From Streptomyces fagopyri (GTDB lineage Bacteria; Actinomycetota; Actinomycetes; Streptomycetales; Streptomycetaceae), in NCBI RefSeq assembly GCF_009498275.1, contig NZ_CP045643.1, positions 4,526,001 to 4,590,000 of the forward strand: a stretch of DNA of 64,000 nucleotides, written 5' to 3'. This document shows positions 25,077 through 33,212 of the stretch, in pieces. Position 1 is the stretch's first letter, and each line of letters starts with the position of its first letter. The translations under genes and the position numbers were made by a program. The notes beneath the pieces were generated by a model, which was not told where the DNA came from, made no database searches, and was given only the letters and a program-made list of their open reading frames with translations.

Positions 25077-26255
25077 TCAGGACGTGGCCGGCGGCGCCGT
25101 CGCCGTCGAGTAGGAGTGCGCCCCCGTGCCGGCGAGACCGCCCCCGTCGACGATCAGGTACTCGTCCCGGATCGGTGTGCCGTCCAGCCACGACTCCAGG
25201 ATCTCGCGGGTGCCCGCCGCGTAGCGGGCCTGGGCGGAGAGCGAGGAGCCGGAGATGTGCGGGGTCATGCCGTGGTGCGGCATGGTGCGCCAGGGGTGAT
25301 CCGCCGGCGCGGGCTGCGGATACCAGACGTCGCCCGCGTACCCCGCCAACTGCCCGCTGCGCAGAGCCGTTTCCACCGCGTCCCGGTCCACGATCAGGGC
25401 CCGCGCCGTGTTGATCAGATACGCGCCGCGCTTCATCGTGGCGAGCAGCTCGTCCCCGAACAGCCCCTCCGTCTCCGGGTGCAGTGGAGCGTTGACGGTG
25501 ACGACGTCGCAGTGCGGCACCATGTCCGCGGTGGTCGGGTGGAAGGTCAGTCCGAGCTCCCGCTCGACCTCCTCCGGCAGCCGGTGCCGGTCGGTGTAGT
25601 GCAGTTTCACGTCGAAGGGCGCGAGGCGGCGCAGCACCGCGAGCCCGATCCGCCCGGCGGCGACCGTGCCGACGTGCATGCCTTCGACGTCGTACGAACG
25701 GGCCACGCAGTCCGCGATGTTCCAGCCGCCGTCCAGGACGACCTGGTGCGAGGGCAGGTAGTTGCGGACGAGGGAGAGCGTCATCATCACCACGTGCTCG
25801 GCGACGCTGATGCTGTTGCAGTACGTCACCTCGGCCACGGTGACACCGTGCTCGATGGCCGCGTCGAGGTCGACGTGGTCGGAGCCGATCCCCGCCGTGA
25901 TCGCCAGCTTCAGGTTCTTCGCGGCGGCGACCCGCTCGGGGGTCAGGTACGCCGGCCAGAACGGCTGCGAGATCACCACGTCCGCGTCGGGCAGTTCACG
26001 GTCGAAGACCGAGCCGTCGCCGTCCTTGTCGGAGGTGACGACCAGGGTGTGCCCGCGTTCCTCCAGGAAGCGCCGCAGGCCCAGTTCGCCCGTCACGCTG
26101 CCGAGCAGCCGGCCGGGGACGAAGTCGGTCGCCTCGGGGGTGGGCGTGGTCTGGCCGCCGGGGTAGTGGTCGATGGCGGGCAGGTCGTCGCGGGCGTACG
26201 TCGTCGGGTATCCGCCGGTCGGGTCGTCGTACAGCACACAGAGCACCTTGGCCAT
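25077..26255 (-). CDS. fdh: NAD-dependent formate dehydrogenase (392 aa)
   Basis: D-2-hydroxyacid dehydrogenase fold, metal-free, oxidising formate to CO2 with NAD+. Signatures: SQPFWPAYLTPERVAAAKNL (substrate lid), ITAGIGSDHVDLDAA with conserved Asn replaced in its usual context by the following TYCNSISVAEHVVM, catalytic Arg in NTARALIVDRDAV and His in MTPHISGSSLSAQARYAAG. The Rossmann motif reads GTVAAGRIG where most enzymes have GxGRIG, so the glycine pattern is relaxed. The ATG has GAGGAG upstream. It lies 105 bp downstream of the LysR gene on the same strand. It needs no molybdenum despite the neighbours. Confidence 0.93.
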   Translation of the reverse strand: MAKVLCVLYDDPTGGYPTTYARDDLPAIDHYPGGQTTPTPEATDFVPGRLLGSVTGELGLRRFLEERGHTLVVTSDKDGDGSVFDRELPDADVVISQPFWPAYLTPERVAAAKNLKLAITAGIGSDHVDLDAAIEHGVTVAEVTYCNSISVAEHVVMMTLSLVRNYLPSHQVVLDGGWNIADCVARSYDVEGMHVGTVAAGRIGLAVLRRLAPFDVKLHYTDRHRLPEEVERELGLTFHPTTADMVPHCDVVTVNAPLHPETEGLFGDELLATMKRGAYLINTARALIVDRDAVETALRSGQLAGYAGDVWYPQPAPADHPWRTMPHHGMTPHISGSSLSAQARYAAGTREILESWLDGTPIRDEYLIVDGGGLAGTGAHSYSTATAPPATS

Positions 26256-26345
26256 GGCGCGGCTCTCCTCAGCTCCGGTTACGGAAGGTTGCCTTCACCA
26301 TCCCGGGGTCGATTCCGCAGGTCAAAGCGAACGTCGCTATACGGG

Positions 26346-26362
26346 GATAGCCGACGGCTATC
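26346..26362. promoter_or_regulatory. GATAGCC-N3-GGCTATC palindrome upstream of fdh
   Basis: A perfect 7-bp inverted repeat around GAC, of the ATAG-N7-CTAT / T-N11-A form bound by LysR-type regulators. It overlaps the lysR stop and lies about 90 bp upstream of the fdh ATG. A further TATAGC half-site lies 5 nt closer to fdh. Confidence 0.6.
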
Positions 26363-27296
26363 AACTCCGGCCGGCGCCCAGGTAGCTGGTCAGCAGGGCG
26401 TCCAGCGCGTCCCGTACGCCCGCCTCGCGCGCCACCTTCAGCAGCGCCTCCGCCAGCACGGACGGAGGGTCGTCCCGGGCCACCACGAGCCCCACCCGCG
26501 GTCCGTGCGCGGGCCCTACGAGCGGCACCACCCGCATGCCCTCCGGCACCCCGAACATGTGCAGCCACGCGTGCGAGATGACGCTGGACCAGCGGCCGTT
26601 GGGCAGCTGCGCGTACAGCCCTGCCACGCTGTCGGACTCGATCGTGGGCACGGCCGTCGCGCCGTCGGCGGCGAAGCACTCGTCGATGATGCGCCGGTTG
26701 CGCATCCGGGGATTGAGCAGGCACAGCGGCAGGTCCGCGGCCCGTGCCCAGCGCGCCGTCGACGCCGTGGCCAGCGGGCCGTCCACCGGGGTCAGCAGCA
26801 CGTACCGCTCCTCGTACAGCGGGAAGCGCCGTACGTGCCGCAGCGCGTCGTCGTCGAGGTACGTCATCGCCGCGTCGAGCTCGAACTCGGCGAGCCCGTG
26901 GGTGATGTCCGCGGACGACAGGGACTCGAGGCTGACCCGGGCCCCCGGGTGACGCTCGCAGAACGGAGTGGTCAGGAGCGAGGCGGCGGGCAGGGCGGTG
27001 GGCACGATGCCCAGGCGCAGGGTGCCGGTCAGGCCGCCGCGCAGCGCCGACAGTTCCTGGTGCAGGGCGTCACGCTCGGCGAGGATGCGGTGCGCCCAGG
27101 CCAGCACCACCTCGCCCTCGGGGGTCAGCCCCTCGTATCTGCGTCCCCGGCGCACGATCGGCACGCCCAGTTCGTGTTCGAGGCGGCGGATCGCGGCGGA
27201 CAGCGAGGGCTGCGAGACGAAGCAGGCCGCCGCCGCGCGCGCGAAGTGCCGCTCCCGGGCCAGCGCGACCAGGTACTCCAGCTGACGCAGCAGCAT
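26361..27296 (-). CDS. LysR-type transcriptional regulator (311 aa)
   Basis: Winged HTH at residues 1-60 (LEYLVALARERHFARAAAAC, then VSQPSLSAAIRRLEHELGV). The effector-binding domain begins GTLRLGIVPTALPAASLL. The full length is normal for the family. It is directly upstream of formate dehydrogenase on the same strand with a palindrome between, so it probably controls fdh; the ligand could be formate or a one-carbon precursor. Confidence 0.9.
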   Translation of the reverse strand: MLLRQLEYLVALARERHFARAAAACFVSQPSLSAAIRRLEHELGVPIVRRGRRYEGLTPEGEVVLAWAHRILAERDALHQELSALRGGLTGTLRLGIVPTALPAASLLTTPFCERHPGARVSLESLSSADITHGLAEFELDAAMTYLDDDALRHVRRFPLYEERYVLLTPVDGPLATASTARWARAADLPLCLLNPRMRNRRIIDECFAADGATAVPTIESDSVAGLYAQLPNGRWSSVISHAWLHMFGVPEGMRVVPLVGPAHGPRVGLVVARDDPPSVLAEALLKVAREAGVRDALDALLTSYLGAGRS

Positions 27297-27361
27297 GCGC
27301 GACCTCCCGCGAACGGCCGTCCGTCGACCGCCGGCGGGTCAGCGTCGCAGACGGGTTCGCG

Positions 27362-27847
27362 TCACGTCCATGGACGTGCGGGACCGTAGCGGCCGTCCAC
27401 GTGGATGGTGTCGATGCCGCTGATGTGCCGGGCACCGCAGCGGTCCTGGGGCAGGACGAGCTGGGGGCCCGCCCGGTCCAGCGGGGTGCCGTCGATGCCG
27501 ACCGCGAGGAGGACCGGGGCATGGGCGAAGTCGGGGTCGATCTCGGCCCAGGTGAGCAGGGCGTGATGCCCGTCCGCGCCGCCCACCGCGATGAGGAAGC
27601 GCAGCCGGTCCTTGCGGCGCGCGGGATCGAAGCCGGGACCGGCGTCGCGCAGCACGTCGTGCAGCAGCGGGCCCTCGAAGCGGTGGTGCCGCACGCCGCT
27701 GGTGGCGCACTCGAAGCCGACCTCGGCCCGGTGCTGGGGCCACGCCAGCAGATCGGGCACGGTCAGCCGCGCCGGGCGGGCGAGGTCCCCGGTCAGGGCG
27801 ACCGTCGCGAGCGAGCGGACGGGCGGATGTGTCAGGGACGGTCTCAC
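27362..27847 (-). CDS. Small molybdopterin-dependent oxidoreductase domain protein (161 aa)
   Basis: The GTG at 27845-27847 has GGGAGG about 9 nt upstream; the frame continues far upstream but without coding character. The protein is a stand-alone oxidoreductase molybdopterin-binding fold: VALTGDLARPARLTVPDLLA, the putative Mo-ligand cysteine in VGFECATSGVRHHRFEG, LLHDVL, and VGGADGHHALLTWAEIDPDF followed by LAVGIDGTPLDRAGPQLVLP. No signal peptide, so it is cytoplasmic. It diverges from modABC across a 170-bp region that holds the shared palindrome, consistent with a Mo-dependent enzyme beside its metal importer. Confidence 0.85.
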   Translation of the reverse strand: MRPSLTHPPVRSLATVALTGDLARPARLTVPDLLAWPQHRAEVGFECATSGVRHHRFEGPLLHDVLRDAGPGFDPARRKDRLRFLIAVGGADGHHALLTWAEIDPDFAHAPVLLAVGIDGTPLDRAGPQLVLPQDRCGARHISGIDTIHVDGRYGPARPWT

Positions 27848-27950
27848 TGGGCACCACCTCCCGGAAACCGTACCCAGAGCGCCGTCCCGTACAAACGCAC
27901 ATGCGGACACCAGGTCGCCGATCACGGGGCTCATGCGATGTGACAGGAGA

Positions 27951-27979
27951 CTTATGGCTCGCATCTGCGAAAGTATGAT
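27951..27979 (+). promoter_or_regulatory. modA promoter with palindromic operator
   Basis: TATGAT (27974-27979) is a strong -10; a weak -35 (TTATGG, 27952-27957) lies 16 nt upstream. The palindrome TCGCATCTGCGA (27959-27970) fills the spacer. Read on the other strand it is TCGCAGATGCGA, and it aligns with TTGCAGACGCAA at 24614 to give TYGCAGAYGCRA. Confidence 0.65.
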
Positions 27980-28021
27980 CAGCGTAAGCATGCCTGAGGC
28001 CTCCGAGGGAGTACACCTGTG

Positions 28022-28864
28022 ATGACCCGATCCGCGCGCCGAACCCGCCGCACCGGCCGGATGCTGCAGGTGGCCGGTGTCGGCGCCGCCGCGCTGCTGG
28101 CCCTGAGCGCCTGCTCCTCCGGCTCCGACAGCTCCGCGAAGTCCGACAGCCCCACGAACTCCGGAACCTCCGCGAAGTCCGACAAGCTGTCGGGCACGGT
28201 GACGGTGTTCGCCGCCGCCTCCCTCAAGGAGAGCTTCACGACCCTGGGCAAGGACTTCGAGACGGCCCACCCGGGCACGAAGGTGACCTTCAACTTCGGT
28301 GGCAGTGACACCCTCGCGGCCAGCATCACCGGAGGCGCCCCGGCCGACGTGTTCGCCGCCGCGAGCCCCAAGACGATGGCCATCGTGACGGACAAGAGCG
28401 ACGCCGTCGGCACTCCGGCCACCTTCGTGCGCAACCAGCTGGAGATCGCGACCCTGCCCGGCAACCCGGACAAGGTCGCCTCCCTCAAGGACCTCACCAA
28501 GTCCGGTCTGAAGGTCGTGCTGTGCGACAAGACGGTGCCGTGCGGCGCCGCCGCGCAGAAGGCGCTGGACGCCAGCAGCCTCAAGCTCACCCCGGTCTCC
28601 TACGAACAGGACGTCAAGAGCGCCCTGACGAAGGTGGAGCTGAAGGAGGCCGACGCCGCGGTCGTCTACAAGACCGATGTGAACGCGGCGGGTGACAAGG
28701 TGGAGGGCGTGGAGTTCCCCGAGTCGGCCAAGGCCATCAACGACTACCCGATCGCCCTGCTCAAGGACGCTCCCAACGCGGCCGCGGCCAAGGAGTTCAT
28801 CGCGCTCGTGCAGTCCCCCGAGGGCCAGAAGGTGCTGACCGCGGCCGGGTTCCTCCAGCCGTGA
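28022..28864 (+). CDS. modA: Molybdate ABC transporter substrate-binding lipoprotein ModA (280 aa)
   Basis: GAGGGAG lies 10 nt upstream of the ATG (an overlapping GTG one codon earlier is also possible). The lipobox LSAC follows a short hydrophobic segment. The mature domain has VTVFAAASLKESFTTLGKDF, FNFGGSDTLAASI and GAPADVFAAASPKTM, the ModA oxyanion-binding pattern, and AAVVYKTDVNAAG near the end. It captures molybdate/tungstate outside the membrane for ModBC. The stop overlaps the modB GTG by 4 nt. Confidence 0.95.
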   Translation: MTRSARRTRRTGRMLQVAGVGAAALLALSACSSGSDSSAKSDSPTNSGTSAKSDKLSGTVTVFAAASLKESFTTLGKDFETAHPGTKVTFNFGGSDTLAASITGGAPADVFAAASPKTMAIVTDKSDAVGTPATFVRNQLEIATLPGNPDKVASLKDLTKSGLKVVLCDKTVPCGAAAQKALDASSLKLTPVSYEQDVKSALTKVELKEADAAVVYKTDVNAAGDKVEGVEFPESAKAINDYPIALLKDAPNAAAAKEFIALVQSPEGQKVLTAAGFLQP

Positions 28865-29760
28865 CCCAGCCGGACCGGGCGGACGCCGAGGTTCTCTCGC
28901 GGGGCGACGCCCCCGACGACGGACCTCGGCGTCCGCGCGTCCGGCCGCGCGTCCGGGCCGGGGGCCGAGGCGGTGTCGGGGGCGGTGTGCCGCTCCCGTT
29001 GCTGCTGCCGGCCCTCGTCGGCCTGACGTTCCTGCTGCTGCCGCTGTTCGCCCTGCTCGTGCGGGCTCCCTGGCGGGGTCTGCCGCGGCTGCTGACGAGT
29101 ACCGAGGTGTGGCAGGCCCTGCAGCTCTCCCTGGTCTGCGCGACCGCTGCCACCGGTGTGAGCCTGGTCCTGGGCGTACCCCTGGCCTGGCTCCTCGCGC
29201 GCACCGACTTCCCCGGCCGGGGTCTCGTCCGCGCGCTGGTGACCCTGCCGCTGGTCCTGCCGCCCGTGGTGGGCGGGGTGGCACTGCTCCTGGCACTGGG
29301 GCGCAACGGTGTCGTCGGGCACTGGCTGGACGCCTGGTTCGGCATCACGCTGCCGTTCACCACGGCGGGGGTGGTGGTCGCGGAGGCGTTCGTGGCGATG
29401 CCGTTCCTGGTCATCAGCGTGGAGGGCACGCTCCGCGCCGCCGATCCGCGTTACGAGGAGGCGGCCGCGACGCTCGGCGCCTCCCGGTTCACCGCGTTCC
29501 GCCGGGTCACGCTCCCGCTCATCGCGCCGGGCATCGCGGCGGGCGCCGTCCTCGCCTGGGCCCGCGCGCTCGGCGAGTTCGGGGCGACCATCACCTTCGC
29601 GGGCAACTTCCCCGGCCGTACGCAGACCATGCCGCTGGCCGTCTACCTGGCCCTGCAGAGCGACCCCGACGCGGCGATCGCGCTGAGCCTGGTACTGCTC
29701 GTCGTGTCGATCGCGGTCCTCGCGGGACTGCGGGACCGCTGGATGACGGGGGCGTCATGA
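28861..29760 (+). CDS. modB: Molybdate ABC transporter permease ModB (299 aa)
   Basis: GTG start overlapping the modA stop. An Arg/Gly-rich N-terminal tail of about 40 residues precedes five or six membrane helices (LLLPALVGLTFLLLPLFALL; LSLVCATAATGVSLVLGVPL; LVTLPLVLPPVVGGVALLLA; VVVAEAFVAMPFLVIS; LSLVLLVVSIAVLAGL). The EAA loop, EEAAATLGASRFTAFRRVTL, contacts ModC. Co-transcribed with modA and modC. Confidence 0.95.
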   Translation: MTQPDRADAEVLSRGDAPDDGPRRPRVRPRVRAGGRGGVGGGVPLPLLLPALVGLTFLLLPLFALLVRAPWRGLPRLLTSTEVWQALQLSLVCATAATGVSLVLGVPLAWLLARTDFPGRGLVRALVTLPLVLPPVVGGVALLLALGRNGVVGHWLDAWFGITLPFTTAGVVVAEAFVAMPFLVISVEGTLRAADPRYEEAAATLGASRFTAFRRVTLPLIAPGIAAGAVLAWARALGEFGATITFAGNFPGRTQTMPLAVYLALQSDPDAAIALSLVLLVVSIAVLAGLRDRWMTGAS

Positions 29761-31148
29761 CGGGCGTGAACCCCGCGACCGGGAAGAACACGGCGCCCGG
29801 GAACGGACCTGCCGCGCACGGCGGCCGGACCCCCGGCGACGGACGGTCCCCCGGCGACGGCCCGGAGCCGGACCGGGTGCCGGAACCGAAGCAGGTACCG
29901 GAGCCGGACCGGGTGCCGGAGCCGAACCCGGTGCCGGAGCCCAAGCAGGTACCGGAACCGAACCCGGTGCCGGAACCGAAGCAGGTACCGGAGCCGGACC
30001 GGGTGCCGGAGCCCAACCAGGTACCGGAGCCCAACCAGGTACCGGAACCGAACCCGCCGGCGCAACCGAACCCCGTGGCCGACCCCGTGGCCGACCCCGT
30101 ACCGGACCAGGGTCTCGACGCCCGCCTCGTCGTCGACCGCGGCGCCTTCCACCTGGACGTGACGCTGAGCGTCGCCCCCGGCGACGTGGTCGCGCTCCTC
30201 GGGCCGAACGGCGCCGGGAAGACCACCGCGCTCCGGGCCCTGGCCGGTCTCACCCCGCTCTCCCGCAGCGGCCGGCTCCGCCTGGACGGCGTCTCCCTGG
30301 ACCGCACGCCGCCGGAGTCCCGTCCGGTCGGCGTCGTCTTCCAGGACTACCTGCTCTTCCCGCACCTGACGGCCCTGGACAACGTCGCGTTCGGACCCCG
30401 CTGCCAAGGCGTGCCGAAGGCCGAGGCACGGGCGCTGGCCGCCGCCTGGCTGGACCGGATGGGCCTGGCCGACCACGCCGGCGCCAGACCGCGCCGGCTC
30501 TCCGGCGGGCAGGCACAGCGCGTCGCCCTCGCCCGCGCGCTGGCCATCCGCCCCCGGCTGCTCCTGCTGGACGAGCCGCTCGCCGCGCTCGACGCCCGCA
30601 CCCGTCTCGACGTGCGCGCCGGACTCCGGCGCCATCTGGCCGAGTTCGAGGCCGTGGCCGTGCTCGTCACCCACGACCCGCTCGACGCGATGGTGCTGGC
30701 CGACCGGCTCGTCGTCGTCGAGCACGGCCGGGTCGTCCAGGAGGGGACCCCCTCGGACATCGCACGCAGGCCGCGCACCGACTACATCGCCCAGCTGGTC
30801 GGCCTCAACCTCTACCGGGGCAGCGCCGAGGGACACACCGTACGGCTGGACGCGGGCCCGGCGATCACCACCACCGAGGAGCTGACCGGCCCCGTCTTCG
30901 TGGCCTTCCCGCCCGCCGGCGTCACCCTGTACCGCGAGCGGCCGAGCGGCTCCAGCGCGCGCAACCTGTGGCGGTGCGAGGTCGCCGGCCTGGAGACGCA
31001 CGGCGACCAGATCCGGGTGGACCTCACCGGTGAACTCCCCTTGACCGCCGACCTGACGACCGTCGCCGCGGCCGAACTCGGCCTGCACACGGGCGCACCG
31101 GTCTGGGCGACCGTCAAGGCCGCCCAGACACACGCCTATCCGGCATAG
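29757..31148 (+). CDS. modC: Molybdate ABC transporter ATPase ModC with repeat-rich N terminus (463 aa)
   Basis: The ATG overlaps the modB stop (ATGA), which supports this distant start. Residues 1-120 are an unusual tail dominated by 11 hexapeptides of the form PEPxxV (36-101). The ATPase domain (about 122-345) has Walker A GPNGAGKT, Q-loop VVFQDYLLFPHLTALDNVAF, signature LSGGQAQR, Walker B LLLLDEP and the switch His in LVTHDP. A C-terminal TOBE/Mop-like regulatory region (about 350-463) ends WATVKAAQTHAYP. The core should be fully active; the tail is absent from ModC as generally known. Confidence 0.93.
   Translation: MTGVNPATGKNTAPGNGPAAHGGRTPGDGRSPGDGPEPDRVPEPKQVPEPDRVPEPNPVPEPKQVPEPNPVPEPKQVPEPDRVPEPNQVPEPNQVPEPNPPAQPNPVADPVADPVPDQGLDARLVVDRGAFHLDVTLSVAPGDVVALLGPNGAGKTTALRALAGLTPLSRSGRLRLDGVSLDRTPPESRPVGVVFQDYLLFPHLTALDNVAFGPRCQGVPKAEARALAAAWLDRMGLADHAGARPRRLSGGQAQRVALARALAIRPRLLLLDEPLAALDARTRLDVRAGLRRHLAEFEAVAVLVTHDPLDAMVLADRLVVVEHGRVVQEGTPSDIARRPRTDYIAQLVGLNLYRGSAEGHTVRLDAGPAITTTEELTGPVFVAFPPAGVTLYRERPSGSSARNLWRCEVAGLETHGDQIRVDLTGELPLTADLTTVAAAELGLHTGAPVWATVKAAQTHAYPA
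29862..30059 (+). repeat. Eleven tandem 18-bp units inside modC (PEPxxV)
   Basis: Units such as CCGGAGCCGGACCGGGTG and CCGGAACCGAAGCAGGTA alternate, encoding PEPDRV, PEPKQV, PEPNPV and PEPNQV. Near-identity at DNA level shows recent expansion by slippage or unequal exchange, with frame preserved. Confidence 0.9.
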
Positions 31149-31198
31149 GACGTACCGCGCGGGACGTACGGCGAGGACGGCGAGGGCGCCGGCGACGG

Positions 31199-32215
31199 TT
31201 ACGCGGTCGCGGTCTGCGGCACGGCGTCGGCACGCACCATCACACAGTCGAACTCGACCACCCGGCCGGTCGACTCCTCACGCGTCACCGGGTACATGCC
31301 GGAGATCTCGAACCCGGCCTCCTCGTACGTGGCGATCGCCTCCCGCATCCGCGGGCTGCCCTCGTACAGCCGCAGCGCGGCGACCTCCGACTGCATACCG
31401 ACGAAGTCCGCGATCCGCTCGCCCGCGCCGGCGAACACCTCCAGGTCGTAGCCCTGGGTGTCCATCTTCAGATAGGGGCGCGGATCGGTGATCCCGTCCA
31501 GCGCCTTCTCCAGCATCCCGTCGAGCCGGCGGATCTCGATGTCCTCGGTACGGGTCTTCGCGAACCGCAGGTAGCGGTCCTTCCCGTAATCACTGGGCGG
31601 CAGAAGGGAGTTCATGGTGTTCCAGCCCACGTGGATGGACTGCGCGGAGTCCTCGCGCCCCAGCCCGACGTTGAACACCTGCCAGTCGTCGTCCTTCTTC
31701 GCCACACGCTCCAGCTTCTCGAAGGCGTCCGCGGTGGGTTCGAAGGAGACGATGCGGCCGGTGTAACCGAGCCTGCGCAGCCGGCGACCGTACTGGCCCG
31801 CGTTGGCGCCGACGTCGAAGACGCAGTTCACCCGGTACTTCTCCAGCAGGGCCGTCACGTGCTGGGTGCACAGGTACTCGGCGGCCGCGATCTGGAAGCG
31901 GCGCTCGTCGGCCGCCGACGCCGTCTCGTCGACCAGCAGCCGCCCGCCGGACTCACCGAAGGGCACGCTTCCCCAGGCGTCGCCCTGCGCCGAGGGCTCC
32001 CGGGCGACCACCCACATGTCGGCCTTCTTCTCCGGGCCGACGGGAGTGACCTCGTAGCGTCCCGCGCCGCGGGCGACCAGGTCGGCCGCACGTCCCACGG
32101 GCACGCGGGTGCGGCTGCCGCGTCGGTAGACCACCGCCGCGCCCGAGCCGAGATCGAGAACCTGCACACCTATCCGGGGGAGCAGACCGAGCATTCTTCT
32201 GTAAAGGGTCGGCAT
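31199..32215 (-). CDS. FkbM-family methyltransferase (338 aa)
   Basis: The ATG at 32213-32215 has AAAGG about 10 nt upstream; a GTG two codons earlier is the alternative. An N-terminal 110-residue part of unknown fold is followed by the SAM domain: VFDVGANAGQYGRRL (motif I), GRIVSFEPTADAFEKLE (motif II), SIHVGWNTMNSLL and YLKMDTQGYDLEVFAGA, all typical of FkbM O-methyltransferases. The substrate is probably a sugar or polyketide hydroxyl, but no biosynthetic cluster surrounds it. It is convergent with modC. Confidence 0.87.
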   Translation of the reverse strand: MPTLYRRMLGLLPRIGVQVLDLGSGAAVVYRRGSRTRVPVGRAADLVARGAGRYEVTPVGPEKKADMWVVAREPSAQGDAWGSVPFGESGGRLLVDETASAADERRFQIAAAEYLCTQHVTALLEKYRVNCVFDVGANAGQYGRRLRRLGYTGRIVSFEPTADAFEKLERVAKKDDDWQVFNVGLGREDSAQSIHVGWNTMNSLLPPSDYGKDRYLRFAKTRTEDIEIRRLDGMLEKALDGITDPRPYLKMDTQGYDLEVFAGAGERIADFVGMQSEVAALRLYEGSPRMREAIATYEEAGFEISGMYPVTREESTGRVVEFDCVMVRADAVPQTATA

Positions 32216-32528
32216 CCCCACACCCTTTCAGAATCATGCGGGTCACGGGAGTTGCTCGAACAACTTTCGCCGGAACGAACAGTGGATGACGATCACGCCC
32301 ACCGGTGCGCCGCGATCACCCCACCCGCACCTCCTCGCACGGGGAGACCGGCAGTGACCGTCTCCTGTACACCGACTGCGGGTTTGTGACCCCGATTGCC
32401 GATTGCCGATCGCCGAGGGCGGGCATCACCCGGGGGCAGGACCGCCGCGCGCCGTGTCGCGCGGGGCCCGGCCGGCGGGGGTCCGGCCGCCGGGTACCTG
32501 GTGTCCTGGGAGGGGAAGTGAGGTTGTC

Positions 32529-32951
32529 ATGCGTGCGCAGCAGCGCGCCGTCCGGCAGACCGCCCGCGTGGAGTACACCCTGCCACGCACGGCCGTTTCG
32601 GCAGGCAGGGCCCGTAGGTTGACATCGGCGTTCCTGACCCGGCCGCGTCCGCGGACGGTGCCGCCGACCGCCGACCAGGTCGACGACGCCACGCTCATCG
32701 CGTCCGAACTCGTCGCCAACGCCGTCCGGCACGGGCGTACCGGCTGCCGGTTGCGTCTGCAGGTGGGGCACGGCGGCGAAGTGACCGTCGAGGTCCACGA
32801 CGACAGTCCGGGCCGTCCCCGGGTCGGCCTGGTGGACACCGACGCGGAGAGCGGCCGCGGTCTCGCGATGGTGCAGCACCTCGCCCACCGTCTGGAAGTC
32901 GTCAGCACGGGCATGGGCGGCAAGACGGTCCGCGCGGTCCTGGCCGTATAG
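32529..32951 (+). CDS. ATP-binding anti-sigma-type regulator, HATPase_c (140 aa)
   Basis: ATG with GAGG 6 nt upstream. GHKL-fold boxes: N box ATLIASELVANAVRHG, G1 box VEVHDDSPG (Asp for ATP), G2 box ESGRGLAMVQHLAH and MGGKTVRAVLAV at the end. It belongs to the RsbW/SpoIIAB-like single-domain kinases that are abundant in Streptomyces and regulate sigma or anti-anti-sigma partners. No partner gene lies next to it. Confidence 0.9.
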   Translation: MRAQQRAVRQTARVEYTLPRTAVSAGRARRLTSAFLTRPRPRTVPPTADQVDDATLIASELVANAVRHGRTGCRLRLQVGHGGEVTVEVHDDSPGRPRVGLVDTDAESGRGLAMVQHLAHRLEVVSTGMGGKTVRAVLAV

Positions 32952-33125
32952 CCCCGGCCCCGACCGGCGTCGCCACTCCCGGACCCGCGTCGTCCGTCCC
33001 CCCGGCGTCCGACCCGCAGTCGACCGACCCGCATTCGACCGACCGGCATTCGACCGTCCCTCGACGTCCGTCTGCCGGCATCCGTCTCCTGGCGTCCGTC
33101 CACGTCCGTCCACGTCCGTCCCCGG
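32952..33125. repeat. Low-complexity intergenic repeats (CGACCGACCCGCATT / CGTCCACGTC types)
   Basis: Several short tandem motifs follow the ATPase stop: a 15-18-bp CGACCGACCGGCATT-like unit two to three times, then a 10-bp CGTCCACGTC unit three times before 33125. They are non-coding. Confidence 0.65.
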
Positions 33126-33212
33126 GGGTACCGTCCGCCGGGAGAGTGACGCGGGGCGGCCCGTCGTCAGGAGTCGGCCGGTGGAGGGACCGCCCGCATG
33201 TAGAGACGTGTC

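Noticed and set aside
25077..26255. Molybdenum-dependent formate dehydrogenase, given the mod genes nearby
   Set aside because: The protein is the metal-free NAD-dependent D-hydroxyacid-dehydrogenase type, with its Arg and His catalytic motifs.
32952..33125. Possible CRISPR array
   Set aside because: Short decayed tandem motifs without regular spacers, and no cas genes nearby.
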